A DNA stretch of 15,983 bases from DATKMG01 sp035541995 (GCA_035541995.1 DATKMG010000492.1:1-15983); one strand, 5' to 3'; positions 7,308-15,979 are shown, counted from the first letter of the stretch. Translations and numbers: made by a program. Notes: a model not told the origin generated them from the letters alone.

Positions 7308-8273
7308 TCAAGCCCAATAAGCTTCACCTGGTTTCTCACTGATCACCACATTCTTGAGAAAGCTCACAGCCTTCTTGAGACCTTCCTCAGCCGACATCAG
7401 GCTATCCTCATGCTCGATGCTGAGGACATGGTCGTATCCCACCATCCGCAAGTTGCTGACGATATCTTTCCATTGAGCAAAATCATTCCCGTAACCAACC
7501 GTGCGGAAAATCCATGAGCGACGAATCTCCTTGGTGTAAGGCTTTGAATCGAGGACACCGTTTACAGCAATATTTTGCCTGTCCAGCTTGCAGTCTTTAG
7601 CATGAAAGTGATAGATCGATTCTCCGCAAGCCCGGATGGCAGAGGCGATGTCGGCTCCTTGCCAGAACAAATGACTAGGGTCGAAGTTACATCCGATCTC
7701 AGGTCCGACTGCTTCGCGCAATTTCAGCAACGTCTCCGGATTATAGACCACGAAGTTAGGATGCATTTCCAGAGCGATCTTTCTGATTCCTTCACGCCTG
7801 GCCAATTCAGCTGCTTCTTTCCAATACGGAATGACGCGTTCTTTCCACTGCCATTCCAAGGCTTCGGAGAAATCAGGGGGCCAGGGAGAAACAATCCAGG
7901 CCGGCGAGGTGGCCTTGGGGTCAGCACCCGGGCAACCGCTGAAGGTGATCACCCGATCGACTTCCAGTTTTCTAGCCAGTTTCAAAGCCCTAAGGAAGGC
8001 CTCGTGGTGTTCTTTGGCAATCGACTTATCGGGATGGATCGGGTTACCATGAACACTAAGTGCGCTGATCTCCAATCCGCGGCTTCTGATGGCTTCCTTG
8101 AATGCCTTCAGTTTCTTATCACTGCCAAGCAATTCCACAGGCTTGCAGTGGGCATCCCCTGGATAGGCCCCACAGCCGATTTCAACCGCTTCCAACCCAA
8201 GCTCTTTCACATAATCCAATGCTTGTTCAAACGGTTTGTTGCCCAATAAAACGGTGAAGACTCCGATTTTCAT
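7308..8273 (-). CDS. Sugar phosphate isomerase/epimerase (xylose isomerase-like TIM barrel)
   Basis: A 321-residue cytoplasmic protein of the AP-endonuclease-2/xylose-isomerase-like TIM-barrel superfamily, whose members isomerise or epimerise sugars or act on inositol derivatives with a divalent metal. Barrel landmarks are MKIGVFTVLLGNKPFEQALD at the N-terminus, LEAVEIGCGAYPGD (~28-40), LEISALSVHGNP (~67-78) and RVITFSGCPG (~107-116). Likely metal ligands are Glu169 (ALEMHP), Asp199 (NFDPSH), His225 (HFHAKD) and Glu287 (SIEHED). The frame is open for 22 codons upstream, but the ATG at 8271-8273 has GGAGG before it and begins the conserved first strand. It is divergent from the nuclease-like gene; the STAS and GH30-like genes lie downstream on the same strand. 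The exact sugar cannot be told from sequence alone. Confidence 0.88.
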   Translation of the reverse strand: MKIGVFTVLLGNKPFEQALDYVKELGLEAVEIGCGAYPGDAHCKPVELLGSDKKLKAFKEAIRSRGLEISALSVHGNPIHPDKSIAKEHHEAFLRALKLARKLEVDRVITFSGCPGADPKATSPAWIVSPWPPDFSEALEWQWKERVIPYWKEAAELARREGIRKIALEMHPNFVVYNPETLLKLREAVGPEIGCNFDPSHLFWQGADIASAIRACGESIYHFHAKDCKLDRQNIAVNGVLDSKPYTKEIRRSWIFRTVGYGNDFAQWKDIVSNLRMVGYDHVLSIEHEDSLMSAEEGLKKAVSFLKNVVISEKPGEAYWA

Positions 8274-8461
8274 TCCCAACCTCCAGAAAGTAGTACATGA
8301 AACACTCCTGCAATTTGAAATACGTGCGAGGGGAAACACACTGAAATTCTAGCCTCTCTCAAAGGTCTCCGGCAGCAGGACAGACTGGGACCAATCTTGC
8401 GCTGTTGCTGAAATGAGTTCATGATTTGACCGGCAATCTGCTTTGATAATGGGACAGCACT

Positions 8462-8491
8462 TTGCAGAATCAGGAGAATTGATTCTATAAC
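8462..8491 (+). promoter_or_regulatory. Candidate promoter for the nuclease-like gene
   Basis: TTGCAG (8462-8467; 3 of 6) and TATAAC (8486-8491; 5 of 6) are separated by 18 bases in an AT-rich stretch. Transcription would begin near 8498, about 36 bases before the TTG at 8534. The -10 is good and the -35 poor. Confidence 0.35.
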
Positions 8492-8533
8492 AAGAATTCT
8501 TTAAAAGGGTCAAGGAAAAAGGACTCTAGAGCG

Positions 8534-10159
8534 TTGAAAATCAGAAAGGTTAAGAAACCACGAAGCGGATTATCGCCAAAAAGAGTTACCCCATCAGCAG
8601 GGACCATGAAAGTCCAGGAGCATAGCCCTCGTTATCTCTCCTTGCCCTCCGAGGATTTGGCTGCTCAGTGGAAGCAAAGGATTGAGAATCTGATGACGCG
8701 GGTTGAGCAAGGTGCCCTTTTTCAAAGGAAGGGTAGTCACGGCCTCCTCGCTGACATCGGCTTTTCCTTGGAGATTGACCGTGGCAATCTTTATTTCGGA
8801 TTCCATATCGGGAAGAGGCCATTTAGGAGAAAGATTGATGAGGTTCTAGCTATCGGTCCGGATGCCTTAGAACTGAAGACAACCCGCCTGAACGTTACCG
8901 AGTCATTTATTATTCGCTCTGCACTACGAGCCTTCACCGCCCACTCTCCACGACTCCTACGGCGGAGCTTCCAGAAATCCATTGAGACCTTGATCCTCAG
9001 AAACTTCCCCAGGGCAAAAATCCTACGGTCCACGCTATTTTCAGACTTGGCTCATTCACTGTCCGGAAACTATGTCCGCCTTCATTTCAGTTCGGGTAGA
9101 ACCCACTGGACGGCCCTTGCCGTCAATTCCTGGGAAGACCAAGCTACGATCGACGGAATACTCTCCAGCGGGATCATCTGGCGAGATTATCTTGCCGCTC
9201 GCACCTCTGGTCATGCCGGTAAGCTATTATTGATTGTCCCAGTCGGCCGTTCCTTGGTTCTGAAAAGCCGTCTAAGTTTGATCCGGGATGCCGGCCACAG
9301 TATTCACTTGATGGAAATGGATTCCTCTGCCGAGGCGCTGAGGTTCCAGGACTTGAGCGATAGTGGAAATATTGATACTGCCCTGACCCTAATGCACTCA
9401 CTGGGGCCGAGATCCAATCTGGTTCAAACCAGGAATTACCAGCGCATCATGAGTCTGGCCCAGGGCCGGATTCAGCCTACTTTTCGCGCGGGTGCCAACT
9501 CTGTATCCTTCCGGATTCACGGTCTGGAATTTGCCCAACTCCGTCTGTGCGCCGAACCAGAGGGGAAGATATTCTATGGTGTGGGAAAGCTTGAGCCCCT
9601 GGACGAATGGGATCAGCTAAGCCGGTTAGTAGCAAAAATCCTGGACGAACGCCAAGCGCAAACCAGGAACCACACCCATGAATATTATCAGCTGCAGGCT
9701 GAACGCTGGCTGGAGAGCCTGGTTCTCCAGGACATTCAGCGCATCGACAGTCGCCTCAATCCAGGTTATCTCTATCCGCAAGTTCCTGCTTTCCTGGCCG
9801 GTGACCGCGGGATGATCGATATCCTGGCGGTCACACTCCAGGGAAGGCTGGTCGTCCTCGAATTGAAAGTCAGCGAGGATATTGAATTGCCCCTCCAGGG
9901 TCTTGATTACTGGCTGCGGGTTCGCTGGCATCAGGCCCGGGGGGAGTTTGTCCAGAAGGGGTATTTCCGCGGCCTCGGATTGAGCCCGGAGTCTCCACTC
10001 TTGTATTTTGTTTGCCCACAGTTCTGCTACCACAGCACATTTCCCCAAGTCATGGCACACATTAGTTCGTCTGTCCCCATGGTCCAGGTGGGCATTAACG
10101 AAAACTGGCGAGAGGGAATCCAGGTTGTGATGCGCCGCGAGTGGAACCGGCCATTTTAA
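8534..10159 (+). CDS. Uncharacterised protein with C-terminal PD-(D/E)XK nuclease-like domain
   Basis: A 541-residue protein that I do not recognise as a named family. A very basic N-terminus (~1-19, MKIRKVKKPRSGLSPKRV) precedes a mixed alpha/beta region of ~350 residues with no obvious catalytic motif, including KLLLIVPVGRSLVLKSRL (~230-247). The C-terminal part (~385-470) has a PD-(D/E)XK arrangement. It runs from a helix with Glu394 (ERWLES) to strand GMIDILAV with Asp429, then strand LVVLELKV with Glu443 and Lys445, and a helix with Gln455 and Tyr459 (QGLDYW). That order and spacing match Mg-dependent nucleases of the NucS/restriction-like fold, so DNA cleavage in repair or defence is possible. 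No membrane segment is seen. The start is TTG at 8534 with a weak AAAGGA upstream; ATG at 8606 (residue 25) is an alternative and would remove the basic tail. It stands alone, between a divergent isomerase gene and convergent permease genes. Confidence 0.8.
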   Translation: MKIRKVKKPRSGLSPKRVTPSAGTMKVQEHSPRYLSLPSEDLAAQWKQRIENLMTRVEQGALFQRKGSHGLLADIGFSLEIDRGNLYFGFHIGKRPFRRKIDEVLAIGPDALELKTTRLNVTESFIIRSALRAFTAHSPRLLRRSFQKSIETLILRNFPRAKILRSTLFSDLAHSLSGNYVRLHFSSGRTHWTALAVNSWEDQATIDGILSSGIIWRDYLAARTSGHAGKLLLIVPVGRSLVLKSRLSLIRDAGHSIHLMEMDSSAEALRFQDLSDSGNIDTALTLMHSLGPRSNLVQTRNYQRIMSLAQGRIQPTFRAGANSVSFRIHGLEFAQLRLCAEPEGKIFYGVGKLEPLDEWDQLSRLVAKILDERQAQTRNHTHEYYQLQAERWLESLVLQDIQRIDSRLNPGYLYPQVPAFLAGDRGMIDILAVTLQGRLVVLELKVSEDIELPLQGLDYWLRVRWHQARGEFVQKGYFRGLGLSPESPLLYFVCPQFCYHSTFPQVMAHISSSVPMVQVGINENWREGIQVVMRREWNRPF

Positions 10160-10209
10160 AGAAGAAGGCGGGCGATGAGCCGAGAGGGTTAACTCAATCC
10201 GAAGAGCTT

Positions 10210-10347
10210 TCAGCTATCAGCGTTCAGCTACGGCCGGCATTTTCTCAGTTTCTACCATCTCAAGCGCCAGTTGATCGGGTCTTTTTCAGCCAGCAGCAAG
10301 AGATCCCGAGTTGGCCTTGCAGCTGATGGCTGACCGCTGACAGCTGA
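10210..10347. repeat. Inverted pair of TCAGC-heptad repeats between convergent genes
   Basis: The left arm (10210-10230) is three heptads, TCAGCTA, TCAGCGT and TCAGCTA. The right arm (10327-10347) is its inverted copy, with 18 of 21 positions matching. The arms are 96 bases apart. The pair fills the gap between the stop of the nuclease-like gene (10159) and the stop of the distal ADOP gene (10352). Similar TCAGC-type heptad repeats occur as dispersed non-coding palindromes in several phyla (from general knowledge). It could be a REP/MITE-like element or a bidirectional mRNA 3' structure. There is no T run typical of an intrinsic terminator. Confidence 0.7.
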
Positions 10348-10351
10348 TCGC

Positions 10352-13057
10352 TCACTCGTATCGCAGCACCACCATGGGGTCGACTTTAGCTGCTCGTCGT
10401 GCCGGGATATAAATTGCGACTAGGGACACAGCAAGTAGGAGCACCGACACCACCAGGAAGGTGAGGGGATCGGTCGGGTACACACCATAGAGTAGGCTCT
10501 TGATATATCGTGTCAAGGCGAGTGCGCCTACGATCCCTAGACCAACCCCAATTAGCGATAACACTATTCCTCGTTTCATGACTAGGCTGAGCACATGGCG
10601 CCGACTGGCACCGAGAGCCATCCGGAGGCCAACCTCGTGGTTTCGTTGTGCGACCAGGTAAGACATGACTCCGTATATGCCAATTGCAGCCAGCAAAAGC
10701 GCCAACAAGGCAAGCGCCCCCAGCAAGGAGAGTTGAAACCGACTTTGGGCGAGCGATGCATACAGACGTTGCTCCATTGTTCCTACATCGGCCACCGGTT
10801 GTTCCGAGTCGAGCGAAATCACCGCCTTGCGCACGGCAGCCGTGAAGGTCAACGGATCTGATGCCGTCTTGATCACCAGGGCCATAGCCGTCGAAGGTTG
10901 TTCAATGTCTTTGGCCATGCCTTGCAAGTGAGGTACGAAAAGCTCGGGGTCGGAAGGCAGATGCAGACTTCGTTGCTTCACATCTCCAACAACCCCCACA
11001 ATAGTCAAACGTGGAAAGCGATAATCTCGAGAGGGCAGAGAGGCTGCGACTGTCTGCTCCGGCGGAGCCGGGTAGACGCGCTTGTCAATCGGATTCTCGT
11101 TAGGAAAGAATCGGCGAGCCGCGGCTTCGTTAATGATTGCGACCAACCTACGATCAGCGACATCACCTTCTCCGAAATAGCGTCCGCTCCGAAGCGGGAT
11201 TCCGAGTGCCCGGAAGTAATCGGGAGTCACTTGTACATATTGAATCAGGGGGACATCTGCCAGTCGATTTGCCGGGCGATCCTCAACCGTGAAATACTTT
11301 CCCCACATACCCTCGGCTAATGGGATCGTCGTGCCCGCCCCAGCCGACTTTACCCCAGGAATCTTCTTAATCCGATCGATCAGATCGCGATAGAATAGAC
11401 CTGCCTTGGCGGGCTCCGTAGACGGATACCTGGCTTCCGGTAGCGAGACCGACATTGTCAGAACATTCTCTGCTTGGAATCCAGGATCGACAGCATGCAG
11501 CCGCTGCAAGGTCCGAACAAGCAGCCCGGCACCGACTACCAGAATCAGCGATAGCATCACTTCTGCGACTACAAGCACATTCCTGACCCGATTTGTGCGC
11601 ATACTCGCCGAGGAGCCTTTCCCGCATTCCTTTAATGCCTCGTTGAGGTCTACTCGAAACAGATCAATGATTGGAGCGAGGCCGAAGAGCGATGCGCTCA
11701 ACACGGATAGACCTGCTGTGAACAGCAATACCCGGAAATCAATTGTAACTTCATGAATCCGGGGAATGTCCGGTGGAACAAAGGCCTTAATGATATACAG
11801 TAGCACGGCCCCCGTGATCAAACCCAGGCCTGCACCAATCAGGCCAAGCACCAGGCTCTCGCTCAAAAGCTGTCTGACGAGCCGGCCGCGGCTTGCGCCA
11901 ACCGCAGCCCGGACCGACAATTCGCGATGACGAGCTGATGCTTTCGATAGCAGCAGGTTAGCCACATTCACGCAAGCGATCAACAGCACAACTGCAACCG
12001 CCCCCAGCATGATAAGCAAGGGCCGTCTTACTTCCCCCACAACGGAATCCAGATAGTCTGATGCGTCAGCGCCAATTCCGGCATTTTCTCCGAATTCCTT
12101 CTCGAGTTCGTGAGCGATGTCCTGCACATCTTTTCGGGCTTGCTGAGTGGTCACATCCGGTTTGAGGCGTGCGAGTCCGTTAATAAAGTGATTGCTTCGG
12201 GTACCCATGGCATCGTTGGGCGCGAAGGATATAGGCATCCACAACTGCGCTCCGTTATTGGGAAACCTAAGATCTGGAGGCATCACTCCTACAATCGTGT
12301 AAGGTTCACTGTTCAGGTGGAATATCTCTCCCAGCACGTTCTTTCGTCCGCCAAAACGGCTTTCCCAAAGGTCATGGCTTAGTACCGCAACGCGATGTTT
12401 TCCAAAAACGCTTTCCTCATCCGCGAAGGTTCGTCCCAAGGCCGCATTCACGCCGAGCAATCTGAACAATCCGGCAGACACATAAACGCTGCCCACTCGC
12501 TCCGGCTGGCCGTCAGTCAGGTTCAGATCCTGCCAATAGTACCCAGCTAACGCTTCAAAGGAGTGAGACCTCCGCGCGATCTCTTGCAGGTCAGGATTGG
12601 CGCAGCCCATTTGTGGCACGCCCCTGGAGAAGTCTGTGCACCAAACGGCTACTAGTTGCTTCGGTTCACGATAAGGAAAGGGACGTAGCATAACCCCATT
12701 GACCGTACTGAAGATCGCTGTGTTTACCCCTATACCAAGCGCCAACGTCAATGCCGCAACCAGTGCGAAGCCAGGACTCTTGAACAGCACCCGAAAACCA
12801 AAGCGTATGTCATGAACCGTCGCCTCAACCATGGATAGTCCTCTTTGATCCCGGTAGATTTCCTTTACTTGGTCCCCTCCACCAAAGCTGCGCCTGGCCG
12901 CATGTGCCGCTTCATTTGCAGGCATCCCTTTTCGAATGTTTTCCTCAATCTGCATGTCCAAATGGGAGCGAAGTTCCTCATCCAGCTCTTGTTCCAACCT
13001 TCCTTTTTGAAACATTCCTCTAAATCGCGACACGAACACTCGGAGCTGAGTCATCAT
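10352..13057 (-). CDS. ADOP-family ABC transporter permease (distal copy)
   Basis: A 901-residue inner-membrane protein of the acidobacterial duplicated orphan permease family. The N-terminal helical domain (~1-85) has EQELDEELRSHLDMQIEENI and GGGDQVKEIYRDQRG. The first transmembrane segment is FALVAALTLALGIGVNTAIF. A periplasmic MacB-like core domain follows, then a FtsX block starting LLIMLGAVAVVLLIACVNVANLLL. The second half repeats the plan with LVVAEVMLSLILVVGAGLLV, a second periplasmic domain and the final block FQLSLLGALALLALLLAAIGIYGVMSY. The C-terminus is the family-typical PARRAAKVDPMVVLRYE. The frame extends 38 codons upstream, but the paired ATGs at 13052-13057 follow GGGGGAT and begin the family-like MMTQLRVFVSRFRG. 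No ATPase gene is adjacent, as is usual for this family, so the energy source and cargo are unknown. It lies 120 bases behind the other ADOP gene and is probably co-transcribed with it. Confidence 0.93.
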   Translation of the reverse strand: MMTQLRVFVSRFRGMFQKGRLEQELDEELRSHLDMQIEENIRKGMPANEAAHAARRSFGGGDQVKEIYRDQRGLSMVEATVHDIRFGFRVLFKSPGFALVAALTLALGIGVNTAIFSTVNGVMLRPFPYREPKQLVAVWCTDFSRGVPQMGCANPDLQEIARRSHSFEALAGYYWQDLNLTDGQPERVGSVYVSAGLFRLLGVNAALGRTFADEESVFGKHRVAVLSHDLWESRFGGRKNVLGEIFHLNSEPYTIVGVMPPDLRFPNNGAQLWMPISFAPNDAMGTRSNHFINGLARLKPDVTTQQARKDVQDIAHELEKEFGENAGIGADASDYLDSVVGEVRRPLLIMLGAVAVVLLIACVNVANLLLSKASARHRELSVRAAVGASRGRLVRQLLSESLVLGLIGAGLGLITGAVLLYIIKAFVPPDIPRIHEVTIDFRVLLFTAGLSVLSASLFGLAPIIDLFRVDLNEALKECGKGSSASMRTNRVRNVLVVAEVMLSLILVVGAGLLVRTLQRLHAVDPGFQAENVLTMSVSLPEARYPSTEPAKAGLFYRDLIDRIKKIPGVKSAGAGTTIPLAEGMWGKYFTVEDRPANRLADVPLIQYVQVTPDYFRALGIPLRSGRYFGEGDVADRRLVAIINEAAARRFFPNENPIDKRVYPAPPEQTVAASLPSRDYRFPRLTIVGVVGDVKQRSLHLPSDPELFVPHLQGMAKDIEQPSTAMALVIKTASDPLTFTAAVRKAVISLDSEQPVADVGTMEQRLYASLAQSRFQLSLLGALALLALLLAAIGIYGVMSYLVAQRNHEVGLRMALGASRRHVLSLVMKRGIVLSLIGVGLGIVGALALTRYIKSLLYGVYPTDPLTFLVVSVLLLAVSLVAIYIPARRAAKVDPMVVLRYE

Positions 13058-13097
13058 TTGATCCCCCCCTGCGCCTTTGGGGCGTACAGAAGAGTTG

Positions 13098-13118
13098 CAC
13101 GGGCGAGACCCCGCCGTG
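13098..13118. other. GC-rich hairpin between the two ADOP genes
   Basis: CACGG (13098-13102) and CCGTG (13114-13118) can form a 5-bp stem, extendable by one G-C pair with a bulge, within the 120-base spacer of the tandem permease genes. It has no T run. It may tune processing or relative expression, or be incidental in a GC-rich spacer. Confidence 0.25.
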
Positions 13119-13177
13119 TCTCCCCCATGCCAAAGAGAGACTTCGGGGAGTCCAATCCCGAACTTCAACATGCTGTT

Positions 13178-15853
13178 TCACTCATATCGCAATGCCACCA
13201 TCGGATCGATTTTGGTGGCTCGCCGCGCCGGAATGTAACAGGCCAGGAAAGCCACTGCCATCAACAACAGAGAAACGCCGACAAAGGTCGTCAGGTCATA
13301 TGGGCGAACCCCGAAAAGCATGCCAGAAAGAAGGCGCGTCAAGCCAAACGCACTACCCAACCCGATGACAAGGCCTACCGTCGCCAACACTAACCCATGC
13401 CGTACCATCAAATTGATAATGTTCCCTGGATCCGCGCCCAAAGCCAACCGAATGCCGATCTCATACGTCCGTTGGGCCACAGAATATGAAATGACGCCGT
13501 AAATTCCTACCGCAGCAAGAAGCAAGGCTAGTGCGGCTAGAACCCCCAGTAGCAGCATGTTATGACGCCGTGAAGCCACCGTTTCGGATAGCACCTGCTC
13601 CAGGGAGGTGATACCGTAAAGAGGGCGGCTTTTGTCCAGCGCCTGAACTTCGTGCTGCACCGCCGGGACGACCGTCATCGGCTCCAAATGAGTCCGCATC
13701 ACAAGGGTCATGGAGCGCGAGGGGATCTCGAATTGCGGCGCATAGATTTGCGGGATAGGGGTCGAGTCGAGTCCAGAGTCCTTGACATCTGCAACCACTC
13801 CGACCACAGTCAGCCACGGAACCCGCTCTCTCGGCGCTCCCATCATGATATGTTTGCCGACAGGATTCTCCCCGGGCCAGAAGCCACGCACGAGGGTTTC
13901 GTTGACAATCGCTACAGGGACCGTCCCATCAACATCCCTCATCGTAAACTCGCGGCCCTTAATCAATGGGATCTGCATCGTGCGAAAGTAGTCCGGGGCG
14001 GCAACCATATAGGCGGCGACCTGAGGGGTCCGGTTTGCCCCAAACGGACGCCAGGGCTGACCTTCGATACTAAATGGATCTCGCCTGTCACCACCGCTGA
14101 GCGGGAGTGCCGAAATCAAGCTGGCAGACTTGACCCCAGGCAGGGAATCGATTCTCTCTAAGAGACCTTGGTAAAACTCCGCCACTTGGTTATTCTCGCG
14201 GTATTCAGGTTCAGGTAGCGATATTTGAGCCGTCAGGACACTTTCAGGATTAAACCCCGGATTGACGTTTCGAATCGCAATAAAGCTTCTTACCAGAAGA
14301 CCAGCTCCAACCACCATTGACAGGGATAGGGCAACCTCAATGACCACGAGCGCCCGGCGCAAGATGCCCCGGGACGGAACCGCGACAGCACCTCTTGCCG
14401 CCTCCTTCAGGGAGAGAGTGAGGTTCGTCCTGGCTCCACCAATGATGGGAACCAGGCCAAAAATGAGTCCAGTCAAAAAGGAGAGGCCCAACGAGAAGCC
14501 GAGCACAGAACCATCAATGTCGACACTGAAGAGACGAGTGACCTCGTAAGGACTCCAGCGGACGAGGCCACCGATACTCCAGTAAGCAATTACCAAAGCA
14601 ACGCATCCCCCCATTACTCCCAGGAGCAAGCCCTCGGTCAAGAGCTGCCGAACCAGCCTTACCCGGCTTGCGCCTAATGCCGCTCGGACCGCAATTTCCC
14701 TCTGGCGCGTGGTCGCCCGGGCTAGCAATAAATTGGCAACATTGGCGCAGGCAATAAGCAGGACAAAGCTGACTGCCCCCAGCATGACCAGCAGGCCATC
14801 GCGCGAGTTACCGGTGATTTCCTCTCGCAACGGGATCACTGCCACATCGTAACCCGCATCCTGGCCTTGCGGACCTCGATAGAGGTGGAATTCCTGTTCG
14901 AGCCTGCCAGCGAGAGCTTTCATATCTGCCCTGGCTTCCTCCACCGAGACGCCGGGCTTAAGGCGTGCAATCATCTGCAAATGTCCTGACTCTCTTCGCG
15001 GATCAGATTGGAAAGCAATCGGTAACCAAACCTCGGGCAGGCTGGAATTCCCTAACGAAAAGCGAAGGCTCCGATGCATGACCCCAATCACCTTATAATG
15101 AATCCCGTCCAGAATCATCGCCCTGCCCATGACGTGCGGGTCACTCCCGAACCGGCGCTTCCATAGACTATCGCTTAAGACGGCCACCTGGTCATGGCCA
15201 GGCTGGTTCTCTTCCGGTAGAAAGGTCCGCCCCAGGGCCGCACTCACTCCCAACAGTGTGAACAGGTCCGCCGAAATACGGGCTCCAAGGATGCGTTCAG
15301 GCTGGTCAACTTCCAGGAAGTCGAAGTAAGCATACTCAAGCACTGCCAGGCGCTCGAATACATGGTTCTGATCCCTGTAGTCATAGTAATTGCCAAGGGG
15401 AGCTGCAAACCGGCTTAAGCCAAGTTTCTGAAGCTGTTCCCAAACGACCACCAGCCGGTCCGGGTCCTTATAGGGAAATGGCTTAATCAGTACCGCATTT
15501 ACAACACTGAAGATCGCGGTATTGGCTCCGATGCCGAGCGCGAGCGTCAACACTACAACGGCGGTGAAGCCAGGATTCTTGCCCAACATGCGCAGACCGT
15601 AGTGAATATCTCTAGCCAGGGTCTCGATCATCGGCAGACCCCTCTGGTCCCGATAGATTTCCTTGACTTGCTCGACGCCACCCAATGTGCGCCTTGCTGC
15701 ATATCGTGCCTCCACCGGGGACATCCCCTTCCGCGCGTATTCCTCCACCAGCATCTCCCGGTGGAAATTCAATTCTTCAGCCAGTTCCTGTTCCAGATGT
15801 CCCTTCCTGAAGATAGCCATCACACGCAAGGCCCACGCTCGCAGACTGCTCAT
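13178..15853 (-). CDS. ADOP-family ABC transporter permease (proximal copy)
   Basis: An 891-residue inner-membrane permease with the same duplicated plan as its downstream neighbour. The N-terminal domain (~1-85) contains HLEQELAEELNFHREML and GGVEQVKEIYRDQRG. The first transmembrane segment spans ~94-120 (LTLALGIGANTAIFSVVNAV), followed by a MacB-like periplasmic domain (~130-345). FtsX helices cover ~352-380 (LLVMLGAVSFVLLIACANVA), ~405-430 and ~450-472. The second half starts at ~498 (LRRALVVIEVALSLSMVVGA), has its own periplasmic domain, and ends with helices at ~766-791, ~816-842 and ~853-872 before PARRATKIDPMVALRYE. The ATG at 15851-15853 has AAAGGTG upstream. Family members are known for lacking a linked ATPase, and none is visible here. 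It is probably the first gene of a two-gene transcript. The transported substrate is unknown. Confidence 0.94.
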   Translation of the reverse strand: MSSLRAWALRVMAIFRKGHLEQELAEELNFHREMLVEEYARKGMSPVEARYAARRTLGGVEQVKEIYRDQRGLPMIETLARDIHYGLRMLGKNPGFTAVVVLTLALGIGANTAIFSVVNAVLIKPFPYKDPDRLVVVWEQLQKLGLSRFAAPLGNYYDYRDQNHVFERLAVLEYAYFDFLEVDQPERILGARISADLFTLLGVSAALGRTFLPEENQPGHDQVAVLSDSLWKRRFGSDPHVMGRAMILDGIHYKVIGVMHRSLRFSLGNSSLPEVWLPIAFQSDPRRESGHLQMIARLKPGVSVEEARADMKALAGRLEQEFHLYRGPQGQDAGYDVAVIPLREEITGNSRDGLLVMLGAVSFVLLIACANVANLLLARATTRQREIAVRAALGASRVRLVRQLLTEGLLLGVMGGCVALVIAYWSIGGLVRWSPYEVTRLFSVDIDGSVLGFSLGLSFLTGLIFGLVPIIGGARTNLTLSLKEAARGAVAVPSRGILRRALVVIEVALSLSMVVGAGLLVRSFIAIRNVNPGFNPESVLTAQISLPEPEYRENNQVAEFYQGLLERIDSLPGVKSASLISALPLSGGDRRDPFSIEGQPWRPFGANRTPQVAAYMVAAPDYFRTMQIPLIKGREFTMRDVDGTVPVAIVNETLVRGFWPGENPVGKHIMMGAPRERVPWLTVVGVVADVKDSGLDSTPIPQIYAPQFEIPSRSMTLVMRTHLEPMTVVPAVQHEVQALDKSRPLYGITSLEQVLSETVASRRHNMLLLGVLAALALLLAAVGIYGVISYSVAQRTYEIGIRLALGADPGNIINLMVRHGLVLATVGLVIGLGSAFGLTRLLSGMLFGVRPYDLTTFVGVSLLLMAVAFLACYIPARRATKIDPMVALRYE

Positions 15854-15907
15854 GATCCATCACACCTTTCTTCACAATGTCCAGCGGCCACGAGAGATCA
15901 AAACCTA

Positions 15908-15979
15908 CAGACGTCACAATCCAGGGTCTGCGCTACCGCTGCTCCTTTGGAGAGCAGCGGCTTCGACGCCGCTTTTGTT
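15908..15979. repeat. Cluster of overlapping GC-rich inverted repeats upstream of the ADOP pair
   Basis: Three inverted repeats are packed here. CAGAC (15908-15912) pairs with GTCTG (15926-15930). CCGCTGCTC (15936-15944) pairs perfectly with GAGCAGCGG (15952-15960) across a 7-base loop. AGCGGC (15956-15961) pairs with GCCGCT (15968-15973) and is followed by TTTGTT on the plus strand. The last two stems share AGCGG, so they cannot form together. This could be a dispersed palindromic repeat, or an intrinsic terminator for a plus-strand transcript. The right edge of the window prevents a decision. Confidence 0.5.

Noticed and set aside
7575..8249. 224-codon plus-strand frame
   Set aside because: It lies entirely antisense to the isomerase gene, whose minus-strand translation has clear metal-site motifs.
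8274..8339. 22-codon upstream extension of the isomerase
   Set aside because: GGAGG immediately upstream of 8273 and the conserved first strand support the shorter start.
10160..10351. Inverted repeat as an insertion sequence
   Set aside because: Only 96 bases lie between the arms, there is no transposase and no clear target-site duplication; a non-coding palindromic element fits better.
13058..13171. 38-codon upstream extension of the distal ADOP gene
   Set aside because: The extension is unlike the family N-terminus, and the paired ATGs at 13052-13057 have a purine-rich ribosome binding site.
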